Made by a program: the position numbers and the translations under genes. A stretch of 64,000 bases of DNA from the NCBI RefSeq assembly GCF_000311785.1, contig NZ_HE978543.1, forward strand, positions 18,162 to 82,161. Direction: 5' to 3'. The stretch is from Brevibacillus massiliensis (GTDB taxonomy: Bacteria > Bacillota > Bacilli > Brevibacillales > Brevibacillaceae). This document shows, piece after piece, positions 34,479 through 43,095 of this stretch (positions are counted from its first letter, which is position 1; each line of letters begins with the position of its first letter). The notes beneath the pieces are model-generated. The model made no database searches, had not been told where the DNA came from, and saw only the letters and a list, made by a program, of their open reading frames with translations.

Positions 34479-36419
34479 TTAACTTCTTGGTGCTTGAAGG
34501 GGAGAACCTTCTCGATGTGCATGATAAATAATATTACCTGAATCCCGGCAGCTGTATCCACCCAAAGATTCTACCTGCTCTCGGAATCGCGGAGAGCGGA
34601 TCAGCTCAAGCAGGGTCTGGCCTTGCTCGCTCTGATAAAACTTCCGGCTCATCAAGAGGTCATAGCGCTCTTCCGCGACCGGGATAAAATCGAGGTTCAT
34701 GGCGGCGGCGGCCGAAGAGATGCCAAGCCCGGCATCAGCCGTACCGCCTGCGACTGCCGCAGCCACGCTCAGGTGGGAGACGGCCTCGCGCGAATACCCG
34801 TAAATCTGCTCGCGGCTGATGCCCTCCTGTTTCAACAGGTAGTCAAACAACAGCCTGGTTCCCGCTCCGCGCTGCCTGTTCATGTAGGTCAATCGCTTGT
34901 GGGCGATGTCGGCGGCCGACTGCAGCTGGTGGGGATTGCCCTTCTGGACGATCCACCCCTGCTGGCGGTAAACAAGCTGCAAGAGAACGACGTCCTGCCC
35001 CGGCAAATACTTCTCGATGAATGGCACGTTATAGGTCCCGCTCGCCTCGTCAAACAGGTGTACGCCCGCGACATGGGCTTCTCCCTTTTGGATCGCCAAA
35101 ATTCCTCCCATACTCCCTATATGTGAGGAGATGAGGAACTGTTCCGGGTGAATCTCCCGCAGCAGAGAATGCAGGATATCGATCGACAGATCGTGGCTGC
35201 CGGAAGCGACAATCGTCTGGCGGATGTGCTCGATTGGCCGGTACAATTCGATCTCTGCCTCTTCCCCATGCTCGTACCCCAGGTGACCGGCTGGAATGCG
35301 GAGCAGTCCATCGGCCCGCACCATCGACATGGTCACGCCTGCCGCTCGCGTCAAGGGATTGGCGATATACTGGCCGTCGATGCAGCCGATATTCATCCGC
35401 ACGAAGTCCTCCGCCCCCATGACCGAGACGACCCGACGGCCCATTTTCGCTGTGATTTTGGGCCGCTGCAATTCGATCTGGCCCAGGTACTGGTGGACGA
35501 GCGGGCGGACGAACCACTCCAGCGCCAGATAGGCGGAGACCGGGTACCCTGGGAGGCCGATGACCGGCTTGTCCTCGACCAGTCCGATGACGACGGGTTT
35601 GCCCGGTCTGGTTGCCACGCCGTGTGTCAGCACCTCTCCGAGTTCATCGATGACATGAACGGTATAATCCTCGGTGCCGGCTGACGATCCCGCATTCAGG
35701 AGAACGATGTCCGCTTCCCGAACGGCCTGCTGCAGCGCTTCCCTGATCAGGTTGTAGTCGTCTTTGACGATCCCCAGATGCAGCGCCTCTGCTCCCCACT
35801 CCTGGAGAAAGGCGGAAAAAACCGTTCCGTTAAACTCGATAATCTCCCCTTCCGCCACTTCTTCCGCCGGCGGGATCAACTCCGTGCCGGTGGGAATAAT
35901 CGCCACCTTGGGCTTGCGCAAGACCGGGACCTGCAGAATTCCTCCCGCCAAGAGTGCTCCCAGATCGACCGCTCGGAGTTTGTGCCGGGCGGGAACGATC
36001 ATGTCTCCGACCACGACGTCTTCGCCGATCGGCCGGATGTGCTGCCAGGGGGCGACTGCTTCCATGATTTCGACCGTCTGTTCATCGATTTGGTGAATGT
36101 GCTCGATCATGATCACTGCGTCGAACCCGCTCGGTATGGGGTCGCCGGTATCGACGACGACGTAATCCTCTCCCAACTTCAGCCGAACCGGACGCAGTTC
36201 GTCCGCTCCGTACGTTTTCTCTGCTCTGACCGCGATCCCATCCATCGCCGAAGCGTTGTAATTCGGCATCGATACTTTGGCCAAGACGGCCTCTGCGGTT
36301 ACCCGGCCGAGTGCGGCTCCTGTCGGGATCAACTCTGTTTCAGCCGTAAACAGAACCCTTTGCAGAAGGTTGTGCTGGGCTTCCTGCAGCGGTGTATCTT
36401 CCAAGTAGATTTTGCGCAT
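34479..36419 (-). CDS. MoeA-type molybdopterin molybdenumtransferase fused to a periplasmic-binding-like domain
   Basis: 646 residues. Residues about 1-400 are MoeA: YNASAMDGIAVRA, VDTGDPIPSGFDAVIMIEH, IIPTGTELI and LLNAGSSAGTEDYTV, GLPGYPVSAYLALEWF. These insert molybdate or tungstate into adenylylated molybdopterin. Residues about 420-640 form a PBP-like domain (SGSHDLSIDILHSLL, GSMGGILAIQKGEAHVAG, NRQRGAGTRLLFDYLL, GTADAGLGISSAAA), the type also seen in the regulator at 40563. Such fusions are known; the domain may bind the metal oxyanion or a pterin ligand. ATG at 36419 has GGGAGG 6 nt upstream, 45 bp after moeA. Confidence 0.9.
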   Translation of the reverse strand: MRKIYLEDTPLQEAQHNLLQRVLFTAETELIPTGAALGRVTAEAVLAKVSMPNYNASAMDGIAVRAEKTYGADELRPVRLKLGEDYVVVDTGDPIPSGFDAVIMIEHIHQIDEQTVEIMEAVAPWQHIRPIGEDVVVGDMIVPARHKLRAVDLGALLAGGILQVPVLRKPKVAIIPTGTELIPPAEEVAEGEIIEFNGTVFSAFLQEWGAEALHLGIVKDDYNLIREALQQAVREADIVLLNAGSSAGTEDYTVHVIDELGEVLTHGVATRPGKPVVIGLVEDKPVIGLPGYPVSAYLALEWFVRPLVHQYLGQIELQRPKITAKMGRRVVSVMGAEDFVRMNIGCIDGQYIANPLTRAAGVTMSMVRADGLLRIPAGHLGYEHGEEAEIELYRPIEHIRQTIVASGSHDLSIDILHSLLREIHPEQFLISSHIGSMGGILAIQKGEAHVAGVHLFDEASGTYNVPFIEKYLPGQDVVLLQLVYRQQGWIVQKGNPHQLQSAADIAHKRLTYMNRQRGAGTRLLFDYLLKQEGISREQIYGYSREAVSHLSVAAAVAGGTADAGLGISSAAAAMNLDFIPVAEERYDLLMSRKFYQSEQGQTLLELIRSPRFREQVESLGGYSCRDSGNIIYHAHREGSPLQAPRS

Positions 36420-36464
36420 ATCCATCCTCCCAGTGGGTGTCTCCCTTGCGACGAACTTCATCAT

Positions 36465-37697
36465 TTATCGGAAAAGCTGCACCTTGACGATCTCGCCTTC
36501 CCGTATCCCTTCTTGGTTGGCGGGAATTTCTACCATCCCGTCGCTGGCCACCAGCGTGGAGATCAATCCCGACTTGCCGAATACGGGCTCCGCCCATAAG
36601 CCGTCCGGACGCTGTTCGATTTTGACTCGAATGTAATCCGAACGCCCGACCGCGGAAGCGACATTGCGGGTTATCCGCGCTTCCAGCCGCAAGTCGGTCT
36701 TCACAGTGCGTTCGCCGCTCAATTTTTCCAGAATCGGGATGCCAAACAAATGAAAGACGATCAGGGCCGATGCCGGATGTCCGGGAAGCCCCATCACCGG
36801 CTTTGCTCCCGCCTTGGCGATGATTGTCGGTTTTCCCGGCTTGATCGAAACGCCGTGAACCAGCACCCCCGGTTCCCCCAAAGCCTCCAGCACCTGGACG
36901 GTAAAGTCGCGCGTTCCCACTGAACTGCCGCCCGACAGCAGCAAGAAATCTGCCTCCTGGTACAGCTGGCTGGCTTTCTTGTAGAAGGAGTCGTAGTCAT
37001 CCTTCACCACCCCGCCGTACATGACTTCTGCGCCAAACTGTCTGGCTGCTGCGGCTATCGTGATGCTGTTGATATCTCTCACTTCGCCCGGGGCCAGCTG
37101 CTGCACTTCCGCCGGGACGATCTCATCGCCCGTTGACAATACGGCGACAACCGGTTTTCCATACACGCTGATTTCGGTTTTGCCGACCGAAGCCAGGACA
37201 CCGAGATCTTGCGGACGCAGCCTGTGACCGGCGGCGATCACCAGTTCTCCTCGGTTGACGTCATCTCCGGCGCGGATGACATTCTCGCCTGGGGCTATCT
37301 GGCGGAACACATTCAACAGCTCGCCTACTTCCTCGACGTGCTCGATCATCACGACGCTGTCGGCCCCCGGGGGCATCATCCCGCCAGTCGGAATGTACTG
37401 GGCGTGTCCCTCATCCAGGTAGAGCTCCGCGGCCTTGCCCATTTCGATCGTGCCGGTAATCTCCAGAAACGCCGGCAGCGATTCTGTGGCGCCAAATGTA
37501 TCCGTCGCCCGCACCGCGTAGCCGTCAACGGTAGAGCGTGAGAACGGCGGCACCTGTTCGGCGGAGATGACGTCTTCAGCCAGCACCATGCCGACCGCGT
37601 CTGCTGCGGGAATACGGCATGTCTTGCCGACCGGACCAAAATGCTCCTCGATAATTGACAATGTCTCCTGTACTGTTTTTACATTGAAGAACTTCAT
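36465..37697 (-). CDS. moeA: Molybdopterin molybdenumtransferase MoeA
   Basis: 410 residues, standard MoeA/gephyrin-E domain length. Motifs: PPFSRSTVDGYAVRA, IPTGGMMPPGADSVVMIEHVEEV, VLSTGDEIVP, LLLSGGSSVGTRDFTV, HGVSIKPGKPTIIA, GLPGHPASALIVFHLF. It catalyses metal insertion into the dithiolene of AMP-molybdopterin. With the fused paralogue directly downstream, the locus encodes two MoeA proteins. In organisms that use both metals, paired MoeAs have been suggested to discriminate molybdate from tungstate. Divergent from moaD. Confidence 0.94.
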   Translation of the reverse strand: MKFFNVKTVQETLSIIEEHFGPVGKTCRIPAADAVGMVLAEDVISAEQVPPFSRSTVDGYAVRATDTFGATESLPAFLEITGTIEMGKAAELYLDEGHAQYIPTGGMMPPGADSVVMIEHVEEVGELLNVFRQIAPGENVIRAGDDVNRGELVIAAGHRLRPQDLGVLASVGKTEISVYGKPVVAVLSTGDEIVPAEVQQLAPGEVRDINSITIAAAARQFGAEVMYGGVVKDDYDSFYKKASQLYQEADFLLLSGGSSVGTRDFTVQVLEALGEPGVLVHGVSIKPGKPTIIAKAGAKPVMGLPGHPASALIVFHLFGIPILEKLSGERTVKTDLRLEARITRNVASAVGRSDYIRVKIEQRPDGLWAEPVFGKSGLISTLVASDGMVEIPANQEGIREGEIVKVQLFR

Positions 37698-37793
37698 AAT
37701 GATCCTCCAGCATGGCGACTTTGAATATTCGTGCTACATGCCCAATTGTCAGGGTAATGGGAATATTGTATTTTATCTCACATGAAATCTTAC

Positions 37794-37799
37794 TATAAT
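37794..37799 (+). promoter_or_regulatory. -10 element upstream of moaD
   Basis: TATAAT 25 bp before the moaD start codon; no good -35 at 17 bp, so an activator or a weak promoter is possible. Confidence 0.4.
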
Positions 37800-37824
37800 A
37801 GAAAGAAAAAAGGAGAACGAATAG

Positions 37825-38106
37825 ATGATGAAGGTGAAAGTGTTTGCCAACTTTCGCGAAATATGCCAATCAAAGGAAGTAACCGTACCCTATCAGGAAG
37901 AAAACAACCGTGTTATCGATATACTGGAATCGCTGATTCAGATGTTCCCCCCGCTCGAAGACGAGGTCTTCACCCCGGACCGAACCCTGAAGCCGTTCGT
38001 TCACGTGTTTATTAACGGGCGCAACATCATCCACGAGGACGGGCTTCACACCAGGGTAAAAGCTGACGATCAATTCGCCCTGTTTCCGCCCGTGGCAGGA
38101 GGCTGA
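37825..38106 (+). CDS. moaD: MoaD-like molybdopterin synthase sulfur carrier
   Basis: 93 residues, ubiquitin-like beta-grasp protein: VKVFANFREICQSKEVTV at the N-terminus and the invariant Gly-Gly C-terminus (FPPVAGG), which is adenylylated by a MoeB-type E1 and thiocarboxylated. Slightly longer than classical MoaD, like the AOR-associated and archaeal forms (VFINGRNI...DDQFALFPPVAGG). AAGGAG lies 9 nt upstream. The likely E1 is at 43874. A MoaE partner is not in this window. Confidence 0.9.
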   Translation: MMKVKVFANFREICQSKEVTVPYQEENNRVIDILESLIQMFPPLEDEVFTPDRTLKPFVHVFINGRNIIHEDGLHTRVKADDQFALFPPVAGG

Positions 38107-38107
38107 C

Positions 38108-38380
38108 ATGCACCACAAAAACCTGGAAATTCGCGGCATCCCGCTCTCGCAGCTGATCATCTATTTGCGTGAGTTGGGCGGGGAGCAGCTGACCGACCCG
38201 TTTCCCGTGTTGATCAAAGGAGATAAGTGGCAGGCCGAGCTGTTGCGGCAAGAGGAAGCAGCCATCACCTCCCGCTTTCGGGTGAACGCTGTATTCCTTG
38301 TGTTCAAGGCACCCTGTGAAGAGGTTCTCGACGATGTTGTCGCCCGGTTTCGCAAAAAAACCATACGTGTCGGTGGATGA
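38108..38380 (+). CDS. Small conserved protein paired with MoaD, function unknown
   Basis: 90 residues, starting 1 bp after the moaD stop with CAGGAGG inside the moaD 3' end, so it is translationally coupled. Sequence features: LEIRGIPLSQLIIYLRELGG, FPVLIKGDKWQAELL, a basic tail and a C-terminal Gly-Gly (TIRVGG). It resembles the extra C-terminal domain found on some MoaD-related proteins (DUF1952-like, from memory), here as a separate protein. A role in pterin or metal loading of the aldehyde oxidoreductase is inferred from context only. Confidence 0.8.
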   Translation: MHHKNLEIRGIPLSQLIIYLRELGGEQLTDPFPVLIKGDKWQAELLRQEEAAITSRFRVNAVFLVFKAPCEEVLDDVVARFRKKTIRVGG

Positions 38381-38392
38381 ACGAAAATGGAA

Positions 38393-38424
38393 GAAAAAGG
38401 TGGAGGTTTCGCTCCACCTTTTTC
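38393..38424. terminator. Bidirectional terminator between the MoaD operon and the AOR gene
   Basis: GAAAAAGGTGGAG-GTTTCG-CTCCACCTTTTTC, a perfect stem with T-runs on both strands between convergent genes. Confidence 0.93.
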
Positions 38425-38432
38425 TCGTCCGC

Positions 38433-40241
38433 TCAGACGATTTCCAGTTCCTTCAGTTTGCCCTCCGGCACGACTCCGTCTATCCAGCCGCGTACCTGGT
38501 AGTACTCGTCGAGCATGATGTCCAGCTGGCTGACATGTCCGGCACTGTTGCCGGTCCCCGCTTCTTCCGTAAAGCGCTTGGGCAAGAAGTCGTCCTCGCG
38601 TTTGTTGAAGCCGGCGAGGTTGTTGTAGTGACGTTCCAGATTATAAATTCTTTCGCCAATTTTCAGAACGTCGTCTGCTGTGATCTGCACGCCGGTCATC
38701 GCTGAATACTGTTCCGCGTAATTTTCCGCATTCTCGGAGAACGAGGAGAATTTGCAGATGTCCAGCGAGTCGGAGAAGGCAAACAAGTCTTGGAAGATTT
38801 TCAGCAGCTCGCCTTTTCCTTCGGGCTTCAAGCGGTCAGTCGGCTCCGGTATCCCGGCGATTTCGCTGGCGACCGTGTACCCGCGCAGATGGCAGGCCCC
38901 CCGGTTGCTCGTCGCGTAGCCCAATCCGATGCCCTGTATGCCGCGGGGGTCGTAAGCCGGAATCGCCTGCCCTTTGACCACCATCGCCAGATCGGCGTTG
39001 CCAAACTTCTTGGCTGCTCTCGCCGTGCCTTCCGCCAGTACATCTCCAATGCCCCTGCGGAATACCAGCATCTCGGTAAGTTCGATCATGCGGTCGGCAT
39101 CTCCCCAGGCAAACGGCTCATCGACGAGACCTTGTTCGACCGCTTCCATCATGCAAGACAGCGTGTTTCCGAGTTCGATCGTATCGATGCCGTATTCATT
39201 GCACATGTTGATCAGATAGGAGATCGCCGCCGCATCGCTCAGGCCGCAGTTGGCGCCGAGCGCCCAGCCCGACTCGTATTCAAAGCTCTCTACCCGAGTC
39301 TTGTACTTGCCATCCTTCACTTCCACTTCTTTCTTGCAAGCGACCGGGCAGGCGTGGCAGGTATTGTCTGCGACCAGCAGCGTGGCGTTGACGGTTTCCC
39401 CGCTGTGCCCTTCGGCCCCTTCCCAGTGGGTATACTTGGAGTTCATCGTCGGAAGAGCGCCCACTTCGTTGATGATGCTCGTCAGGACGTTCGTCCCGTA
39501 GACGGAGAGGCCGCCTTTTTTCGGAGCGGTGAGACCGCCCTCCATGATCGCCTTCAACGCCTTCTGGTTCGCCGCCTTATACTCGTCATCCCGTACCGGC
39601 TGCGGCATATTTCCCTTTTGCGGGCCTTTGATCACAATCGCCTTCAGGTTTTTAAACCCGGCCACCGCACCTGTGCCGCCGCGGCCGGCCGCGCGATCGT
39701 TCTCATTCATGAACCCGGCAAAGCGCACCTGGTTTTCTCCCGCTTGTCCGATGCACATGACACTCAGGTCTTCCTTGCCGTAACGTTCCTGCATGGCTTT
39801 TACCGTCGCCCGGGTGCCTTGTCCCCAGAGATCGGCGGCATCGCGCAGCGTTCCCTGCCCGTTTTCGATGTAGAGGTAAACGGGTTTGTCGCTTTTTCCG
39901 GAAATCAGGATATTGTCGATCCCGGCCCATTTTAACCGTGCGGCCGTCCATCCCCCCATGTGCGAGTCGGTCACTGTCCCGGTCAATGGAGATTTGGTCA
40001 CGACACACAGCCGGCCGCTCATCGTCGACCGCGATCCCGTCACAGGACCGGTCATGATGCATAAGAGATTTTCCGCTGACAGCGGTTCCACATCCGGGCC
40101 GTTGTCAAACACGTACTTGACTCCCAGCCCCCGGCCGCCGATGTACTTTTTGGCCAGCTCCTCGTCGATCTCCCGATAGTTGACCGTTCCTGTTGATAGA
40201 TCAACTAAAATTTCCCTGTTTTTAAAGCCGCCTAACTTCAT
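38433..40241 (-). CDS. aor: Aldehyde:ferredoxin oxidoreductase (tungsten/bis-pterin enzyme)
   Basis: 602 residues. Oxidises aldehydes to acids with ferredoxin as acceptor (or the reverse). N-terminal pterin-binding domain GRGLGVKYVFD, MTGPVTGSRSTMSGR, NDRAAGRGGTGAVAGFKNLK. [4Fe-4S] ligands CHACPVACK plus a distal Cys in SLDICKFSSF; CNEYGIDTIELGNT and DPRGIQGIGLGYATSNRG are the second pterin-binding set. The length and Cys pattern match W-AOR rather than molybdenum hydroxylases. ATG at 40241 follows GAAGGAGGAGG; upstream lies an attenuator-like hairpin. TupABC-type tungstate uptake genes are close by. Confidence 0.92.
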   Translation of the reverse strand: MKLGGFKNREILVDLSTGTVNYREIDEELAKKYIGGRGLGVKYVFDNGPDVEPLSAENLLCIMTGPVTGSRSTMSGRLCVVTKSPLTGTVTDSHMGGWTAARLKWAGIDNILISGKSDKPVYLYIENGQGTLRDAADLWGQGTRATVKAMQERYGKEDLSVMCIGQAGENQVRFAGFMNENDRAAGRGGTGAVAGFKNLKAIVIKGPQKGNMPQPVRDDEYKAANQKALKAIMEGGLTAPKKGGLSVYGTNVLTSIINEVGALPTMNSKYTHWEGAEGHSGETVNATLLVADNTCHACPVACKKEVEVKDGKYKTRVESFEYESGWALGANCGLSDAAAISYLINMCNEYGIDTIELGNTLSCMMEAVEQGLVDEPFAWGDADRMIELTEMLVFRRGIGDVLAEGTARAAKKFGNADLAMVVKGQAIPAYDPRGIQGIGLGYATSNRGACHLRGYTVASEIAGIPEPTDRLKPEGKGELLKIFQDLFAFSDSLDICKFSSFSENAENYAEQYSAMTGVQITADDVLKIGERIYNLERHYNNLAGFNKREDDFLPKRFTEEAGTGNSAGHVSQLDIMLDEYYQVRGWIDGVVPEGKLKELEIV

Positions 40242-40269
40242 CTGTCCGCCTCCTCCTTCAAAAAATGAT

Positions 40270-40352
40270 AAAAAAACCCCGCTGCAGCCATCGCAATGAA
40301 ATGGCCGGGCCCTCATCGGAAAGCAGTAGTCACCCTGGTTTCTTCTTTCCGA
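40270..40352 (-). promoter_or_regulatory. AOR mRNA leader: stem-loop plus intrinsic terminator directly before the ribosome site
   Basis: Reading the minus strand, a stem TCGGAAAG/CTTTCCGA (40345-40352 with 40316-40323) encloses a conserved-looking loop (AAGAAACCAGGGTGACTACTG). It is followed by CCCGGCCAT-TTCATTGCG-ATGGCTGCAGCGGGG and TTTTTTT (40270-40309), then the ribosome site and AOR start. A terminator placed between promoter and start codon is the layout of a riboswitch or other attenuator. I could not match it to the Moco/Tuco riboswitch pattern. Confidence 0.6.
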
Positions 40353-40562
40353 AAGGCTGATGCTGTCATTACTGTTACCTATTCGACTTTTATGAAGCAA
40401 CTCCTGCTATTATTCTATGCCAAAATGGAAAATTGTCGATATTTCGACTATTCACCTGATACATACTTTTTAAAAAATGTATTGCCTTTCTTCCTGTGAT
40501 CAAGTATTTTGTACATATACTAACTCAACCTAACAAAACCAAATCAAAACCAATGAAATACG

Positions 40563-41513
40563 ATGAAGGGACTGGGAAGCTTGAAAGAGGAGTACATGAC
40601 TCCGGAGGAAGCGGCTGCCATCTTGAAATTGTCCAAGTTCACCGTGTATGAAATGATCAAACGCGGAGATCTCCCCGCCGTCAAGCTCGGCCGGAGCCTG
40701 CGCATTTTGCGAAGCGAACTGGACAACCTCGCCCGCGGGAAGAAATCCCGTGAAGGAGCAAGGGATTTTTCACTTGAAGAGTCCGCCCCTTTTTTGCCGC
40801 AGGAGCTGCCGCACCAGATCTACTTCACCGGCAGTCACGACCTTGCTGTCGACCTGTTGACCCAGCATCTCAGCACCCGGGGAATTACGCTTTTTCCGGC
40901 TTTTTCCGGCAGTTTGAAGGGATTGATCGACCTGTTCAACGGGCGGACGGAAATGGCCGGATGTCATCTGCTGGATGTGGAGGAAAAAGAGTACAACCTC
41001 CCCTACATCACCCGCCTGCTGCCTGGCGAACAGGTGACGGTGATCCATTTCGTCTACCGCTGGCAAGGCTTTATCCTCCCCAAGGGGAACCCCCGGATGA
41101 TTACCAGCTGGTCCGACTTCTTCTCCGGAGAACACCGCATCGCCAACCGGCAAAAAGGCTCGGGCACGCGCGTTCTGCTTGATCAGAAAATTCGCGAAAT
41201 GGGCGTCTCAGCCGCCATCCTGCCCGGCTATGATCACGAATGTGTCAATCATTACGCCACGGCAGCGGCTGTACTGAAGGGCGAAGCAGACGTCGCCCTC
41301 GGCATTGAAAGCGTCGCCCGCAATCTGGAGCTGGACTTCTTCCCGATTCATCAGGAACGGTACGACTTGGTGCTGCCCACCGGGCTGGTGCAGCAGGAGC
41401 GGTTTCAGATCATGCTGCACACGCTGCGGGACGTTCCGTTCCGCAAAGCCATCGTTGCGCTCGGCGGCTACGATATCTCACAGATGGGCGAAATCATTGC
41501 CACATATACATAA
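40563..41513 (+). CDS. Excisionase-type HTH regulator with periplasmic-binding-like domain
   Basis: 316 residues. An N-terminal excisionase/MerR-like HTH (TPEEAAAILKLSKFTVYEMI, then LPAVKLGRSLRI) is joined to a PBP-like ligand domain (SHDLAVDLLTQHL, GSLKGLIDLFNGRTEMAGCH, NRQKGSGTRVLLDQKI, EADVALGIESVARNLELDF). Proteins of this build regulate molybdate or tungstate genes. The start is uncertain: ATG 40563, TTG 40581 (LKEEYMTPEE) or ATG 40596 with AGAGGAG only 3 nt away. It lies divergently from AOR and directly ahead of the tup genes, so it probably controls one or both in response to tungstate or cofactor. Confidence 0.88.
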   Translation: MKGLGSLKEEYMTPEEAAAILKLSKFTVYEMIKRGDLPAVKLGRSLRILRSELDNLARGKKSREGARDFSLEESAPFLPQELPHQIYFTGSHDLAVDLLTQHLSTRGITLFPAFSGSLKGLIDLFNGRTEMAGCHLLDVEEKEYNLPYITRLLPGEQVTVIHFVYRWQGFILPKGNPRMITSWSDFFSGEHRIANRQKGSGTRVLLDQKIREMGVSAAILPGYDHECVNHYATAAAVLKGEADVALGIESVARNLELDFFPIHQERYDLVLPTGLVQQERFQIMLHTLRDVPFRKAIVALGGYDISQMGEIIATYT

Positions 41514-41533
41514 TGGTACAAGGAGGATACCAG

Positions 41534-42415
41534 ATGAAACACGTAAGCAGGACAAGCTTCTTTCTGATCTTGGCGGCCATCTTGCTGTTGGCCGGCTGCA
41601 GCACGGCCACTCCGGCACCAGCGTCCGCTCCCGCTCCGGAGACGCCGGCCGCTTCCGAAGCCAAGCCGAGTACGGACAGCCAAAACAAGGAGATCGTTCT
41701 CGCGACCACGACCAGCACGCAGGATTCGGGTTTGCTGGACGCCATTCTCCCCGCTTTCGAATCAAAGACCGGCATCAAGGTAAAAGTCGTCGCAGTCGGC
41801 ACCGGACAAGCGATCAAGCTTGGCGAAGACGGCAATGCCGATGTCTTGCTGGTGCACTCAAGGCCTGCGGAAGATCAGTTTGTCGAACAGGGATTTGGCG
41901 TCGACGCCTACGACGTGATGTACAACCAGTTTTACATCGTCGGACCAGAGAGCGATCCGGCCGGAGTGAAGAACGCCAAAACGGCAGAAGAGGCGCTGCA
42001 AAAAATCGCCGAGAAACAGGCAACCTTCATCTCCCGCGGTGACGACTCCGGTACGGACAAGAAGGAAAAAAGCATCTGGAAAAACGCCGGCATCACCCCT
42101 TCCGGCAGCTGGTACCTCTCCTCCGGACAAGGCATGGGAGACACCCTGCAGATGGCTGATGAAAAGAACGCCTACACGCTGACCGATGAGGCTACTTTCC
42201 TCTCCCGGAAGCTGGGCTTGGCCGTGCTGATGCAAGGCGACAAGGCGCTGTTGAATCCTTACGGCATCATCAAGGTCAAATCCACCGGCAAACCCGAGCT
42301 GGCAGACGAGCTGATCTCGTTTTTCGTCGGTGAAGAGGGACAGAAAATGATTGGCGAATTTGGCAAAGACAAGTACGGAAAAGGCTTATTTGTACCTGAC
42401 GCCAAAAAGCGTTAA
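41534..42415 (+). CDS. tupA: Tungstate ABC transporter substrate-binding lipoprotein
   Basis: 293 residues. Lipobox LLLAGC (Cys 22), Ala/Pro/Ser linker, then the TupA signature LATTTSTQDSGLLDAILPAF, where the TTTST loop coordinates the oxyanion, and FISRGDDSGTDKKEK. Length and motifs match TupA/WtpA-like tungstate proteins rather than ModA. ATG at 41534 follows AAGGAGG. First gene of tupABC; 20 bp after the regulator. Confidence 0.92.
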   Translation: MKHVSRTSFFLILAAILLLAGCSTATPAPASAPAPETPAASEAKPSTDSQNKEIVLATTTSTQDSGLLDAILPAFESKTGIKVKVVAVGTGQAIKLGEDGNADVLLVHSRPAEDQFVEQGFGVDAYDVMYNQFYIVGPESDPAGVKNAKTAEEALQKIAEKQATFISRGDDSGTDKKEKSIWKNAGITPSGSWYLSSGQGMGDTLQMADEKNAYTLTDEATFLSRKLGLAVLMQGDKALLNPYGIIKVKSTGKPELADELISFFVGEEGQKMIGEFGKDKYGKGLFVPDAKKR

Positions 42416-42425
42416 GGGGTGAAGC

Positions 42426-43094
42426 ATGGGCTTGCCAACCGAAGTTCTGGAAGTTATCTGGCTTTCCCTGCAAGTGACGACCACTGCGGTGTTCATCGGG
42501 GCGCTGATCGGTATACCCGCCGGCGCCCTTCTCGGCTTGTACTCCTTCCCCGGCAGAAGACTGGCTGTCACGATCGTCTACACCCTGATGGGTCTGCCCC
42601 CGGTGTTGATCGGGGTGATCGTCTATCTGCTCCTCTCCAAATACGGTCCCCTCGGCTCGCTGGAATTGCTGTTTACGCCGGAAGCGATGGTGATTGCCCA
42701 GGTCGTCCTGGTATCGCCGATCCTTGCGGGGTTGACCCTGTCCGCAGTCCAGGCCAAAGAGCGAACCTATTCCGAGACGGCAAAAAGCCTCGGGGCCACT
42801 CCTTCCCAATTGGTCTGGACGATCGTCAAGGAGTCGCGAAAAGGCATCTGGGCGGGAGTCGCTGCCGCCTACGGACGCGCGATATCCGAAGTCGGAGCCG
42901 TCATGCTCGTCGGTGGGAACATCGAACACCACACCCGCGTGATGACTACGGCTATCATCCTGGAGACGAGGATGGGCCACTATGAAACAGGCCTCTATCT
43001 GGGGCTTGTCCTTTTGCTGATCAGCTTTGTCTTCAACAGCTTCCTGATGATGGGAGTTCTCGAACAAATCAACGCCAAACGGAGAAAAATGTGA
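42426..43094 (+). CDS. tupB: Tungstate ABC transporter permease
   Basis: 222 residues with about 5 TM segments. The ATPase-docking EAA loop is SETAKSLGATPSQLVWTIV. The C-terminal half reads YGRAISEVGAVMLVGGNIEHHTR, a pattern characteristic of TupB-type permeases. AAGGGGTG precedes the ATG, which is 10 bp after tupA. Confidence 0.92.
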   Translation: MGLPTEVLEVIWLSLQVTTTAVFIGALIGIPAGALLGLYSFPGRRLAVTIVYTLMGLPPVLIGVIVYLLLSKYGPLGSLELLFTPEAMVIAQVVLVSPILAGLTLSAVQAKERTYSETAKSLGATPSQLVWTIVKESRKGIWAGVAAAYGRAISEVGAVMLVGGNIEHHTRVMTTAIILETRMGHYETGLYLGLVLLLISFVFNSFLMMGVLEQINAKRRKM

Positions 43095-43095
43095 G

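Noticed and set aside
40316..40400. Known Moco/Tuco riboswitch in the AOR leader
   Set aside because: The leader has a stem and terminator, but I could not find the conserved Moco elements seen, for example, upstream of E. coli moaA. I keep it as an unclassified attenuator.
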